Positions 32,104-43,918 of a stretch of 64,000 nt of DNA are shown in pieces. Position 1 is the first letter of the stretch; each line of letters starts with the position of its first letter. The notes beneath the pieces were generated by a model that did no database searches, was not told the DNA's origin, and saw only the letters and a program-made list of their open reading frames with translations. The stretch comes from Incurvaria masculella (taxonomy: Eukaryota > Arthropoda > Insecta > Lepidoptera > Incurvariidae), in contig OX335651.1 in assembly GCA_946894095.1 (NCBI GenBank), positions 16,824,501-16,888,500 of the forward strand. Reading direction: 5' to 3'. Both the position numbers and the translations under genes were made by a program.

Positions 32104-32467
32104 AAACACAACGTTAATACTAAAGTTTTCACTTCTGCCGGCACTCCCGGAGTGCTACCGGTGTTTTTTTTTTAAGGTGTCTTTGTAAAATCATTATCTT
32201 CAGACACTGAACCATAATTTGAACGGAACGGAACATAAAAAAAAGAGGTATTTCCCCTAAAGTACAACCAGGGGTCGTTCAAAATTGGTGTGAAGAAACA
32301 CCTGGCCGTCCGGCATCGTTTTCACAGCCCTCCTGTAATTTAGAAATCCCATGGGCGTCGTCGGGCACCTTAAGATTTCCTGGCGTACGCTATATGCATA
32401 AAAAAAACACCGGTAGCACTCCGGGAGTGCCGGCAGAAGTGAAAACTTTAGTATTAACGTTGTGTTT
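32104..32467. repeat. perfect 68-bp inverted repeat around a 228-bp spacer
   Basis: Arm 32104-32171 (AAACACAACGTTAATACTAA through ACCGGTGTTTTTTTT) is the exact complement of 32400-32467. The absence of any mismatch over 68 bp means a recent origin or ongoing homogenisation. The spacer includes GGCATCGTTTTCACAGCCC, which is shared with the DNA right of the left array near 30350. Confidence 0.92.
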
Positions 32468-32560
32468 AATTATAATCGCCATGCTGTGCTGCCTAAGCGG
32501 AGCAGCACACTCAGGCACGGTAGAAAGAGTGGGAGATACTAGTTCCTCTCCCTTCCCCTC

Positions 32561-32770
32561 GATCTTACGCTTTTTCGATCAGCATCACGTGACCCTGACG
32601 CGAGTTTGGAAGTTTTTACCCATCCAACAAAAAGTGCTCAGCGCCGCTAAAGAAGTTTTCACTTCAATCTTACGCTTTTTCGATCAGCATCACGTGACCC
32701 TGACGCGAGTTTGGAAGTTTTTACCCATCCAGCAAAAAGTGCTCAGCGCCGCTAAAGAAGTTTTCACTTC
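32561..32770. repeat. right inverted tandem array, 105-bp units
   Basis: Two complete units (32561-32665 and 32666-32770), inverse to those at 30005-30214, ending GAAGTTTTCACTTC. Together the arrays look like the tandem-repeat termini of a foldback-type element about 2.77 kb long, with the mariner inside. No clear target duplication flanks the outer ends. Confidence 0.88.
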
Positions 32771-33390
32771 AAAAATGTAGCCGAAGTAACTATAACTATT
32801 ACAAAGTCAACATATTTTTTTTTGGTCCCCAAAAATGTAGTGCTTGAAAACCCCTGCCGTCAAGGTGAACAATATTGCCGGGTCGCGTGCTGCACAGATC
32901 CCCTGAACAAATATTGCATTATCCCGGCTTACGTCGCGCGCTGGCCCCCGCTTCCGTGGTGTCCTCGTCCCCACGACGCGTAGTGTCCTCGCCCCCACGA
33001 CGCACGGCCCCGCGACTCGTGCGTGAGGACCGACTATTGTCACTCGTGTGATGTCAACCTTTTGCGCATTTTCAATTTCGTGGGGTTGTTTTAGCGCCGA
33101 CGTCATCGCGGACATGTGCGATTTGTGTTACTAGTCGCAGCTTATCCCCGCCTTCTCACACTTTGGGCCGATTATACTCTGAGCTGCAAAGGAACGGTAC
33201 GAGTTTCCTTCGGCAGGCTTGCTGAAGTTAGCGCGGGCATAAATGCTCAGCCACTTCACATTTTAATACAGCTCTCACATACACATTTTTCTAACTTGAT
33301 TGTAAAACTATAACATGTTGTCCACAATTATTGTATGTACCTACTGAAGATAATAATACAATGTTTCTATTGTAATCTATCCGGTTACCT
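32771..33390. other. noncoding with CpG-rich patch
   Basis: Positions 32930-33020 contain a short direct repeat, TGTCCTCGTCCCCACGACGC and TGTCCTCGCCCCCACGACGC, in CG-rich DNA. A minus frame of 102 codons crosses it without motifs. Confidence 0.45.
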
Positions 33391-34285
33391 TCCGACCCAT
33401 ACAATGTTTTTTTTACACAGAACGCAAAAAGTATTGCACTTTAAGGTGGCCCAACCCGCTCATCTCCCCATACAAAAGGGGAAAGAAGATCACGCCTATA
33501 TTACTTGTCAGAGATCCAAAATTTTACTCAAAATAGCTTTATTTAATTGAACTAGATGTCTGATGACCATTGGCATTGTAAAATTGTGTATGGTGTCCAA
33601 GTTATAACGTCCGAAAGTTCGGATTTTTCGCGCGTTTTATACAATAACTTTGGAGGTGGATTACGCAATGATAAAGTACGAACATCTTTAAAACATTAGT
33701 CATCAGACATAGCTTATTTAATCAAGATTTATAATCTATTTGGTTTTTGTTAGATTTTTTACTACAGCGGTCGTGGTTTACTTTTAGCTATAAGTCGTTT
33801 TGAAATTAAAATTTTCGTAAATCTTACCAAATCATACACTATGCACATTGTCTTTTTTGTGGACAGGTTGCATCTTCCTCATCACGGAGCCTGTCTTATT
33901 CTTAGAAACAGAGAAGGTCCCAGAGCGGAACAGCACGGTTTTGTACCGTGCCCGCAAATGAGTTGAGACCGCCGGGTTGGGCCACCTTAAGGCACGAATT
34001 CGTCAAAAATATTATATATAGCCATAGTAGTTGCAGCGAAAACAATTTCACAATTTCAGGATTATTGGTTTTGTTACAATTTATTAAAATACGATTTTTA
34101 TTTAACAGCGCCATCTAACGGTGTAAAACTTCTAATCGGCAATTACAACGAAACCATTAAACCTGAAATTGTGAATATGTTTTCGTTGCAACTACTATGG
34201 CTATATTTAATATTTTTGACGAATTCGTGCCTTAAAGTGCAATACTTTTTGCGTTCTGTTTAAAAAAAACATTGTATGGGTCGGA
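33391..34285. mobile_element. palindrome with two TTAA-flanked elements in its centre
   Basis: The outer arms (33391-33445 and 34231-34285) are 55 bp with one mismatch. Their inner ends meet at GCACTTTAA / TTAAAGTGC. Between them lie two adjacent inverted-repeat elements, each bounded by TTAA: one with 14-bp ends GGTGGCCCAACCCG (33445-33986), and one with about 70-bp arms starting GGCACGAATTCG (arms 33987-34060 and 34162-34235 including TTAA, four mismatches). TTAA at every junction is the target of piggyBac-type transposition. Neither carries a transposase frame, so both would be nonautonomous. Confidence 0.82.
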
Positions 34286-34639
34286 ACATCCTTAAACAAA
34301 AGGTTGGAGAAAATTCTGGATCGCAAGATAAATATTTTTAAATTTTGAAGAAATGTTCTCTTTGTCCATTGGCGAAGTCACAATAATGCGAATATAACTA
34401 GCGAAGTCATTTTCTGGGCCCTATCGTTTCCCTACTGCTAAAATGTGTTATTTTTGAATAATTTCTTTTAATTACTTTAATGTTCGTATGTTTTTTTAGT
34501 AAATTTCTGCAATTTCCAGCAAAACATTTAAAACGACAGTAAACAATGATTTCAATGTTTATTAGCCAATATTTTCCAATCGCACAAAGAACGTTTTGGC
34601 AATATATTTTAGCATCCAAAATAAAAAAAACCTAGGAAA
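34286..34639. other. AT-rich noncoding
   Basis: Nothing is recognised. Confidence 0.4.
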
Positions 34640-34830
34640 ACATTTAGAGTACGTAAACAGTTATCTCCCGTAGCATGGGAAATTGACACGGTAACGAGTT
34701 CATCCAACACGGAAAAACAAAGGAAGTGGTGCATGAACAGGGCGTGGATTTGAACCCATGTCCTCTGGCATGCAAGACGAGCCGCTTTGACCCACTACTA
34801 AAACTAAAACCGTCCCACTCGAGGGTAAAA
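34640..34830 (-). mobile_element. tRNA-headed SINE relic related to SINE-A
   Basis: On the minus strand: AAGCGGCTCGTCTTGCATGC, 'CAGAGGACATGGGTTCAAATC' in part (B box GGTTCAAATCC), TTCATGCACCACTTCC and TTCCGTGTTGGATGAAC. The head and the CACCACTT block align with SINE-A, but the body is not the SINE-A body. Confidence 0.6.
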
Positions 34831-35539
34831 TGTAATATCGTTTGCAGCGAACAATCAGCGGCTATCACCCGCAAAATCACTCAGACCCAGACGCCACAAT
34901 GCGGGCAAGGAAATTGTTAATTTAGACAATTAAAATTACCTATAGAGGGCTATTCCCGACAAAAAGGTCCCCTTCTTCACAATTCCCTTTCTTTCCCGCA
35001 CCTTCCAAATACCTTTTTAGTGTCGGTTAATTGTCAGAGGGATGCGGGCTGCTTTGTGACCGCTCCGGGGTGAAACTATTATAATCTAAAGCGTCCGCTA
35101 AAAGCCCGATTAAATATGGTTACCTTGGGCTGCGGGCGAGCTTTTCCCATTTTAGAGTAGTTTCAATTATGAAAACTTTGTATTTATGCTCTCTGAAACA
35201 TAGGAATGTAAAGACACGATTATATAAGTATCGTCATGACATACAGTCATACATATTGTGTCATGACATACATGACACAATAATACCAGAAATTATAATA
35301 TTTAAATTTGTAAAATAAATGGTAAAACAGGAAAGGTGGTTAACTGCAAACTTACTTGCGATTTTTAGGAAATAAATGCGTACGCGTATGGTTTCTTTGT
35401 ATGAAAATATCATCACCATTCTTTTAATTTTATATTTATTGTAGGTATCTAGTGAATTAATATAGAAGGAAACCAAATTAAGAAATCAATTTGAGAAAAC
35501 ATATTTCAAATATCTATCGAATCGTATGTATTGTTATGT
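34831..35539. other. noncoding, nothing recognised
   Basis: A small CATGACATAC/TGTCATGACA palindromic cluster lies near 35235-35280. No gene. Confidence 0.4.
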
Positions 35540-35635
35540 GCTTATAAAGGGAAGGTCCTGGCATGGCACCTAATTCCTTCGAGAATGTGGTGTATTGGGC
35601 GATAGTTGTGTGGAATTAGCCATCCATGTCAGGGT
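35540..35635 (+). mobile_element. SINE-A tail fragment
   Basis: Contains AAGGTCCTGGCATGGCACC, 'TTCGAGAATGTGGTGTATTG' and 'GTGGAATTAGCCATCCATG'. Only the 3' third of the element. Confidence 0.82.
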
Positions 35636-35664
35636 CCAGTCTTGAAGTATATTCATTATGTAAT

Positions 35665-35790
35665 TATTTTAATGCTCTCTGTCTTTAATTTACATGCCCT
35701 TACTTCACGGTCGATTTTACATCTGTATCAGATTCGTTGAAGAAAGCGACGTACTTCATTAATACGAAAACTCATATTAACAACGATAAA
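35665..35790 (+). mobile_element. SINE-B body fragment, copy 3
   Basis: CCTTACTTCACGGTCGATTT and 'TGAAGAAAGCGACGTACTTC' match the body of the copies at 15681 and 9040. The tRNA-like head is missing and a SINE-A tail takes its place. Confidence 0.6.
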
Positions 35791-36004
35791 AAATGTCATG
35801 AACAATCGCTCATGTGTTTCGTAGCACCTAACGTCTAATTCATTGCACCCGCAAGCTAAAAGCATGCAGATGCCTGTTGAAGAAGCGAGGGGAGTATGCT
35901 GTGATCGTACCGCAAGGTGCTCTATTATCTCTCCCTACCCCTCGGAGGAGACGGCATGATGCTATGTACGTATGGGTTCAGGCACGTATAAAGAATAAAA
36001 TTGG

Positions 36005-36270
36005 GCCCACTGCTTCCCATGCATGTCGTTGGCACGGACTAGAAGATTCGTGGTTCATAATTCCACGTTAAGCTGTAGGTCCAATAGGTGCTAGGATGAA
36101 TACCATCACATTGAATGAACGGTGGTTAAAGCGGCAAAGACCGTATTTTACATCCTGTACAATGTAGCTGTGCAATATAAGGAGGGTCCTGCCATGGCAC
36201 CTAGTTTTCATGAGGTGTGTTGGGCTAATATCATCACTGTGCGTGTCGTATGGGCTATACATATCCAGTC
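36005..36270 (+). mobile_element. SINE-A body with third head type
   Basis: The head reads GGGCCCACTGCTTCCCATGC, ATGTCGTTGGCACGGACTAG and ATTCGTGGTTCATAATTCC. The body follows: ACGTTAAGCTGTAGGTCC, ATACCATCACATTGAATGAA, 'ACAATGTAGCTGTGCAATAT' and 'GGTCCTGCCATGGCACCTAG'. Body details (GCAATATAAGGA, CACCTAGTTT) resemble the 5S-headed copy more than the tRNA-headed ones. Confidence 0.72.
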
Positions 36271-36775
36271 ACGTAAAAAGGTATGTTCAGTATCCTATAA
36301 ATGAGAATTCGAATCCTTCAAAACCTCTCTTAGATGCTGGCAAAGCGAACACTGGCTCCATGCCAATAGCAATACAGCAATACCTAGTTGTCAATGCAAG
36401 CCCCTTTGCTCTGCTCTACTGAATATTGTGATTCACTGACATACTCACCTCAATTGGTAATAATCCCCAATTGAGACACACCGGGCCTTCTACCTGTTAG
36501 GTGGGACCTTTATCAGATGAACGAGCTTTAAATTGAACACTATGTGGGCTCTCCATACTCACCTCCGTAGAGTGGTATTCATTCTAATTTGTGAAGTTTA
36601 TTTAATTACTTTTGGCACTTGAACTAAAAGTAGTTCTCATGACATTATACGAGATTAAATTAGTTAACACAATCATGTGTGAAGAAATACCAAATCCACA
36701 TAGGAATAATCTTAGGAAATATAACGCCAATTGTTAAGCAGGACACACAAATAAAACGATAGCGGTTACTTTAAA
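36271..36775. other. noncoding, nothing recognised
   Basis: A short CAATTGG/CCAATTG inverted pair lies near 36452-36475. No gene. Confidence 0.4.
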
Positions 36776-36972
36776 AAACTGGCCAAGTACAAGTCGGACT
36801 CGCACACGAAGGGTTCCGTACCATCGTACAAGATTTAACACAAAAAATCAGGTTATTTGTATGTGGGGCCCTTTAATTTTTAATTGTTTTTATGTTAACT
36901 ATTTGTTGTTAAAGCGGCAAAGTAAATGCACAATCTGTGAAAAATTCAGCTGCCTGCGGAACCCTAAAAATG
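36776..36972 (+). repeat. Rep-D repeat, copy
   Basis: CTGGCCAAGTACAAGTCGG, ACTCGCACACGAAGGGTTCC, 'GTACCATCGTACAAGATTTA', AATTCAGCTGCC and the end GCGGAACCCTAAAAA. Internally shortened: the GATACAGCCC and ACGG blocks are gone. Confidence 0.78.
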
Positions 36973-38261
36973 TTATTTAGCTCAATTTCAACAAAGTCAA
37001 GCAAAAACATACATCAAATTGTATTGAAAAGAAAAACTGCATAGATTTTCATGTTCTACCCTACACCACAGTCGGTTCAAATTGCCGGTAGTTCACTCCG
37101 GTCGAGATCTCTTCAACACACAACACTAACACAGAAACTAGGACGATATTCTTGATTTAAATATTCTTTATTTCTCAAACTAACATAATTTAGGATCTTG
37201 TAATCGTTAGCTGTTGAACAGTGTTTAAAAATAATTTCACTGTGACAAACTACGCAATAATTATTTCATGCCAGCATTAAGCAGGTAATATAAAACAAAA
37301 CTTTTATATTTCCTTTTGGTATGCAAGTTTTAAGTTTGACCTAATATCTATTTAAGTTCGTGAAGCCTTTAAAAGGAGGTATTATGGATCTTGTAGTAAA
37401 GTAAACGTGCAATGAAATAGATTAAAATGCACATCACATATGTGAGTACATAGCTACTATAACGCCATACAGGAAAGTGAATAGGACTTCTAGAAGGTTT
37501 ATGTCTACGTCACCGTGATATTATAAAACCAGTGATTATGATACTATTGATATTGTGATTTCACTGAATTATTGTCAATCGCACCCGTGTCTAAATATAA
37601 ATTTAAGGTAAACCAATAATATCTAACCTAACCAAATGGAACTATATCTACTAAAATTCCAGCCAATACACACTAATAAATGATAATCACAACAGATATT
37701 TTAAAATTGTCATTAACATACAGTCATGTACTGTAATTTTGTTACAATGGGAAGATTTTATCCATACCCCGTTTTCTCGCAAATCGGCGTCAATTCGACC
37801 GAGAGTGATAATTAGTATCCTGTTTCCAGTGCAAATATATGAAAGTTTAAACGCCTATTGTTGTCTAAAATACATAAAATACTTTAGCCTGGGCTCTTGC
37901 AAGTAATTATCTTTAGTATATAATCTTGTGATAAGTACTTCAACTAGTTTATTGACTACAAACTGAGCACTAACATAAATGAACACGATTACACATATTT
38001 CTGAGCTTTTGTTTACTTATAAGTAAGCAAGTGAAACACATAATATCACCCGCAGGTCCGCTCTGACTCACGTGAAGTTTTATTGAATAATTGGCCCGTC
38101 TGACATTTTTATGCGGGTTTCCACGAAACCCTCGACCAACCGACACCCGGTCCGCACTGAGCGGTGTGTGTACTTTACCTTTTACAAGTGAGCTTAATAG
38201 CCTATTTAGGACGTTAAATTTAATTGAAATGCGAGGATATATTTCAAAAGACGTTAGTAAA
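36973..38261. other. AT-rich noncoding stretch
   Basis: Nothing is recognised. Confidence 0.4.
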
Positions 38262-38556
38262 AACCGGCCAAGTGCGACTCGGACTCGCACACGAAGGGTT
38301 CCGTCCCAACGTACAAGAAAAAAAATCAGGTTTTTTTGTATGGGGCCCTCCTTTAATCTTTATTATTTTTAAATTTTATCTATTTGTTTTTATAGCGTCA
38401 AAATAAATACACACTCTGTGAACATTTCAGCTGCCTACCTATTACGTTTCATGAGATACAGCCCGGTGACAAACGGATGAACGGAAGGACGGTCGAACAG
38501 CGGAGGTTTAGTATTAGGGTCCGTTTTCACCCGTTGGGTACGGAACCCTAAAAACT
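38262..38556 (+). repeat. Rep-D repeat, near-complete copy
   Basis: ACCGGCCAAGTGCGACTCGG, ACTCGCACACGAAGGGTTCC, TATGGGGCCCTCCTTTAATC, CACTCTGTGAACATTTCAGC, GAGATACAGCCCGGTGAC and TTGGGTACGGAACCCTAAAA, about 295 bp. This is the clearest copy of the family. No long frame, and transposition type unknown. The inner ends GGTTCCGTCCC and GGGTACGGAACCC form an inverted pair. Confidence 0.82.
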
Positions 38557-39008
38557 ACAGTGCTGCTAATAAAATAACTCGAAGCTATCGATCGGACAGC
38601 AAAATTATTCCGCTGTGATCAATCTAAACATAGCATTTGCATCGAATCCTGCAACCAAACCCTGAAAACAATCGAACGGAGAAAGGTGAAATCGTGGCGC
38701 AAAATGAATAATTTCATATTTCCATCGGAAGTTTTGTTTGCCTAACCGTCCTAAGTAGACAGTAACAAGGCCTTCACAGATCGCCCCTGCAATCCGAATT
38801 CCCCGAAGTACCTTTATTTGCAGAACACTGATGAACGAACTTGTAAGTCATAGATATGATTTACTTTGACCGGCTCGGATTTTAAATACACGTAGCACTA
38901 TGTATAGTGATAACAATCACGATCAATATTCAATTGTTATAATAATTCCTTATTCCAAATTCTTACATGTGCGTCAGTCCCTCTTCATTTTTCCTCCTAA
39001 CTCCTGAT
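38557..39008. other. noncoding, nothing recognised
   Basis: No motif or repeat found. Confidence 0.4.
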
Positions 39009-39662
39009 TTTTTAACCGACTTCAAAAAAAGGAGGAGGTTATCAAGTCGTCTGTATGTTTTTTTTTTTTTTTTTTGTTTTTTTTGTTTTTTTTTTTTATG
39101 TTTGTTACCTCATAACTTTTGCCTGGGTGAACCGATTTTGATGATTATTTTTTTAAATGATAGCTAGTGCTTCCCAAGTGGTCCCATTTTAATTTGGTTA
39201 AGTTCTGACAATGATACCCATGAGAAAATCATAAAAGTCTTAAATTTGTATTAAGATGTGCGCGACAAATGGACGAATAACTCAATATAACGCCAACCGA
39301 TTTCGGTGATTCTTTTTTTATTGGAAAGGACGTCTACAAATTAGTAAGTGTACTTCAGATTCACTAAAAATAAACAAATAAAAAAACAAATTTAAAAAAA
39401 AAAATAACCGACTTCAAAGGAAAAGCACTAAAAAGTAAAAAATAATTTCCATTTTTGTAGTTACGATTTCTGTTATTTTTTGAGTCGGTGTCAGCCAAGG
39501 TTAGGTTAGGTTAGGTTAGGTTAGGTTAGGTTAGTTTCTCTTGATTGGCGCAGCGCGTGTCCGGCTGACGCCGACTCAAAAAATAACAGAAATCGTAACT
39601 ACAAAAATGGAAATTATTTTTTACTTTTTAGTGCTTTTCCTTTGAAGTCGGTTATTTTTTTT
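39009..39662 (+). mobile_element. FB-G nonautonomous element, copy 2
   Basis: Same layout as 27551: TTAACCGACTTCAAAAAAAG, GGAGGAGGTTATCAAGTCG, T-rich tract, body and terminal hairpin with arms about 39404-39495 and 39566-39660. The loop has about seven TTAGG units (39497-39534), more than the other copies. It ends CTTTGAAGTCGGTTA. Confidence 0.86.
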
Positions 39663-42294
39663 GTTAAATTTGTTTTTTCACATCTCATTCACTCCTAGCC
39701 TGCTGCAAAAGGAAAACAACGAGATAACCGTTAAAATCGTTGTTTTTTAGAAAACAATATTTTTATAGATGAGATTACTCAAGACGTTACGTATACGTTT
39801 CCTAAACTTTTATGAGCGTTGTTTTTTTTGTCTTAGTTCTTCCTTATATGTATTCATAATCGTTACATAATTTTATTATTTTTACTGAACTGTATCCTTA
39901 ATTCTACCTTCATATCGTTTCTATTTATTGCATTTTTTGCAGTAATATTAGGCTAAATTCTCCATGAAACTCCATTTTACACACGAATACACGCGTACAT
40001 TAAACGGTAAGCATATCGATAATGTCTCAGGAATGTATTACATCGATTTTACAAAACTTTCAGACTTTTTTAAATCGCTCATTATGAATCAGCATCCAAC
40101 GTAGTGACACGAGGTCGTCATTTACTTGTATTTGATCTTGCGTCGTAAGTTCTATCATAGTACAAAACATACTTCGTAAAAGGCACAATCTTCTTCTAGG
40201 ACGTCTTAATCACAAAAGGAAGCAACGCCGCACTCGTCGAATTTATCCATAATAATAGTAAACATCATGAGATGTTATCTATACCATTCATACAAATTTT
40301 GGTTGTGCGTTTAGAAACTTTACCAAACATAAAATGCATTAATTTTATTAATAAAAACAAATCACACGGCATTGTAGAAGGAACAAGATGACTGTAACAC
40401 GATCATCTATATTTTAGCATAGCTTCATTGAAATGAACTGAGAACGCGGACAAATTGTGTTGTCATTTCGGCACATTTCTTTCAGTGACTCTCAAACTGG
40501 ATGGGCACTCAGTGATTAGGAAAGGATACCTACTGTTCAGATGGGTTCCCAACGATGACGTAGCAATTTATAATACGACACTACTTATTTAAATCCACAT
40601 TGTTCATAGATTGTGGTATTGAGCCCCACACATTCTATCGAACTTTTGTCAACATATTTCCCAATGATTTGGGAATAATATATCGATCGCTTAATACACA
40701 GTGAACGTGTGATGAATTACAAATCTTCAGTTAGCAGATAAGTTACCAGACAAATGCAGAGAACGGTTCTGATCCCTCCACTTTACCTACCTTACCTCCG
40801 ACCTCCCCCTGCGTCGACCGCGGGAACAATCCGAATCGCTTCAAACTGTTTACTTCAATATGAGTTACCTCAGCATAACCCTCTGGTCATATTAAACCTC
40901 CTGACGCCTGTAGAAATTATTACTAGAACTGTTGCGCGCAACCAGAAAATCAGCAGTTAGCGATAATAAAACAGTGCGTTACAGTTTAAGTTAGGTACGT
41001 TTATATTCCTCCATAATGAGTACACAAACTAATGGATTCGTCATTTCACAAGATATTTCGATGACCACGGACGGACCATGCAGGTGAAGAATGTATGGAG
41101 AAATAACTTCCATACAACGAGCGCGCAAAAAATGACGGCATGCGACTTACAACATTTTATCGCGTAGGTACACATTTGTAACGTAGTGATGATAACGGAG
41201 AAAAATCCAATTTTACGTTTACCAAATTGTTAGGGAAACTTATTACGATTAGAACTAATTTTTATTAAACCAGATGGTCGTTACGTCATTCTTCATTCGT
41301 AATGATGTATTCACCGAGAGCCGAATCCGGCTGTCACGCCTCCCGCGGCACCAGTTATAGTTCCATCCGTTCTCTTGTAATTTCTTCACCTCCATGGGAC
41401 GAACATGAACTGACATGTAACTTCGTCGGTAGTCTTATTAAAAATATCTGAATACTTTCAGTTACGATATCTCTATAATGTGAAAAGTCAGATTAAGTAT
41501 GTCGTTCCTTTTTTCCCACTGCAGCCAGCTTTTTCTGTCTGGAGATTTATAAAAAAATCATAAACTCAAGAAATGCTGAATTTTTTTAATCGATTGATTT
41601 TTTTTAATATGTGAAATGGAATGATAAAATCATACATCATAAAAGTATTCCAACGTAATCCTGGTCTAAATCATGTGGTTTGATTAGCTGCTCCTGTGAG
41701 TATAAAGGGGCTCCGTTTTAAGTAATGAACCTGTATGTTGATGAACCCGAGAAGATAAATTGGAAGAGTGATGTGTAATTTAAAACCCTGATGGAAAATG
41801 TAGAGGAGTGTTTCTGATTTATTGGAACAGATTTTGTTTAGGTGTCATGGTGTCTCAATAAATATTTTAAATATTTTTTTAATTCAATAAAAATGTCTAT
41901 AAAATAATCAATGCATCAGAATCGACCCCAATTCGCTATCATACAAAAAATAAGGGCATTATAATAAATTATGTCATATTTTTTACGATTAGGTGATTAA
42001 TGAAAAAATATATAATACTTTATAGTAGATATTACTTCGTAATTAGTCACTGTACGTAGATTGGCATTTACATGTAGTAGGTACTTATGTGATCAACCAA
42101 TCCTCGATTTCTTGCATCGAAAACCATATATTGTATTCCATGGGTGTGCAGTGCACAGTGCACCCCTTTCGTTCTTGTCCAATAATTAAATGTGATTATT
42201 AATTGAGATTATGGGTCATGAAATGGGTTCCGGTTCAATAAAAGTATTGGAGGCTTTTTTCGAAAGATTGTAGCGGATATAAAATATTCGTCGT
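39663..42294. other. long noncoding stretch
   Basis: Nothing is recognised except a much decayed SINE-A piece near 40440-40560 (TTCATTGAAATGAACTGAG, GATGGGTTCCCAACG). Short frames without motifs. Confidence 0.4.
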
Positions 42295-42380
42295 GTTTAC
42301 TATCCAGTTCAATGTAGCCGAGTTCATAAAGGGATACATTTGACAAGGCACCTAATTCCTACGGTAATTCAATCCATGTC
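42295..42380 (+). mobile_element. SINE-A tail fragment
   Basis: GTTTACTATCCAGTTCAATG, TAGCCGAGTTCATAAAGGG and 'GACAAGGCACCTAATTCC', then AATCCATGTCATG. Confidence 0.72.
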
Positions 42381-43234
42381 ATGTTTAAAAAAAAGGAAAT
42401 AATCTAAGTATGGCATAAGCATTGATAAATGATAGCACGGAAAGAATGGTAACGTCATACGAGTGTTGAACAGGGACAATAAAAGTCAACAGATGGCGTT
42501 GCAATTCACATTTGAGAATACATTTAATACAAACCAATGAATATCAATTATATGTTTTATTTACAATTACATTACTTAAATTAATACAATTATAATTAAA
42601 ATGCAACGTTTTCATCATGCCTGCCTAGGCTCAGTTTAATAAGTTCGGGCACTGACGGGAGATGGCGCTGGTTAGAAATGTCATAGTGAAAGCGAAAATA
42701 AGAAGTATTTAGCGAGTTATATACATTGCAAGACGTTAGCAGTCTTATACCTACTATCCTCTGTCTATGGGCAGAACCTCTCCATCTCCAGTATTATAAG
42801 AAAACATACATAACTATGAAGCGGCACATGTAGATACATCAGTACATGACGCGCGCAAGAACGCGTCTTAGCAGCGTAGATAGACATGAAATTTTGCGAA
42901 AAAAAAAGTTTGTTTGGCCTCGCAAACAGTGAAATCATTAATCTTCCCTCCCAATATCAATCAAAGTCTTACCTACCGAACAGAATCAACACAGACAAAA
43001 GTAAACGAAGCTAAAACGGATGCAGACAATAACCCATTAGCGGCAGCTCGACGATACGCCGAGAGGGGGGTAGAATGTTTGCGCCTAACTTATTGTTTGA
43101 TCGGCAAACAATAATTTCGTAATACCCGCAGGTGCGGAGCGCTGCGAACTTGCTTATGAGCAATATTGAAAGGTTATCTATATTAAACTTAAACTTGGAA
43201 CTTGGGTTACGACACGTAACAAGAATACATTTGG
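42381..43234. other. noncoding, nothing recognised
   Basis: No gene, tRNA or repeat family identified. Confidence 0.4.
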
Positions 43235-43548
43235 GTGCACTGCATTTCTTTCGCATGTATGTCGTAAAAGCCGAATAAGGGATTCGTCGTTCGTAATTCG
43301 GATTCTACGTTTAACTGGAGATCCTTTTAATTACTTACTACCAAGGTTGAATCCCACCCGGGTTGGTACCATTAGATTGAATGACCTATGGTCGAAGCGG
43401 CAATGAAAATTGTCCGTGTTTTCCATCTAGTTCAATGTAGCCGTGTAATATAAGAATATTCCTGGCATGGCAACTAGTTTCCGTGAGGTGCGCTGGACTA
43501 TTAGCACGACATAAGGTGTAGTATTAGCCATCCATGTTCAGTCCCATA
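43235..43548 (+). mobile_element. SINE-A body with third head type, longest such copy
   Basis: The head reads GCACTGCATTTCTTTCGCAT, GTATGTCGTAAAAGCCGAAT and AAGGGATTCGTCGTTCG. The body runs from 'CGGATTCTACGTTTAACTGG' through 'GTTGGTACCATTAGATTG', GAAGCGGCAATGAAAATTG, 'CATCTAGTTCAATGTAGCC' and CCTGGCATGGCAACTAG to the tail 'AGTATTAGCCATCCATG'. About 314 bp. No A/B box is evident in this head. Confidence 0.78.
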
Positions 43549-43694
43549 GAAAAAAAAAAATTGTAAGTTTTATTAATACTAAGAGCATAAACTTCATTTT
43601 AACATACCAATTTAATTATTTCTAGTTCTTTGCTACTAAATTTCACGTGCGTACTAAAATGCACTATGCCTGAATTTTGGCCCATAACCTAAGA

Positions 43695-43918
43695 TGATGC
43701 ATACGTAAGTATTTTACTAAGAATTTGAAAACCACCGTTCCCAATAACTTCATTTTTTAATTGTCTTATTGAAAATTGAAGGAAATCTTCATACACATTT
43801 TATTTTCTCTGTGGTTTGATCCAAGGCACATTTTTGTTTGTTGCGTGATATAAGATACGAAATACCAAGTAAACTGGAACAGTGGCTTAATACTATTGGT
43901 CAACTACGTTTGTATTTC
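43695..43918. mobile_element. FB-K foldback element, copy 3 (shortened)
   Basis: GAATTTGAAAACCACCGTTC on the left and GGAACAGTGG.TTAATAC...CTACGTTTGTAT on the right, with the TTTTCTCTGTGGTTTGATCC block inside. The outermost left end is lost. Confidence 0.68.

Noticed and set aside
32394..32780. 128-codon plus-strand frame with a hydrophobic stretch and the same 35-residue repeats
   Set aside because: It starts inside a 68-bp inverted repeat arm and runs through the right array. The signal-like segment is short and context is mobile DNA.
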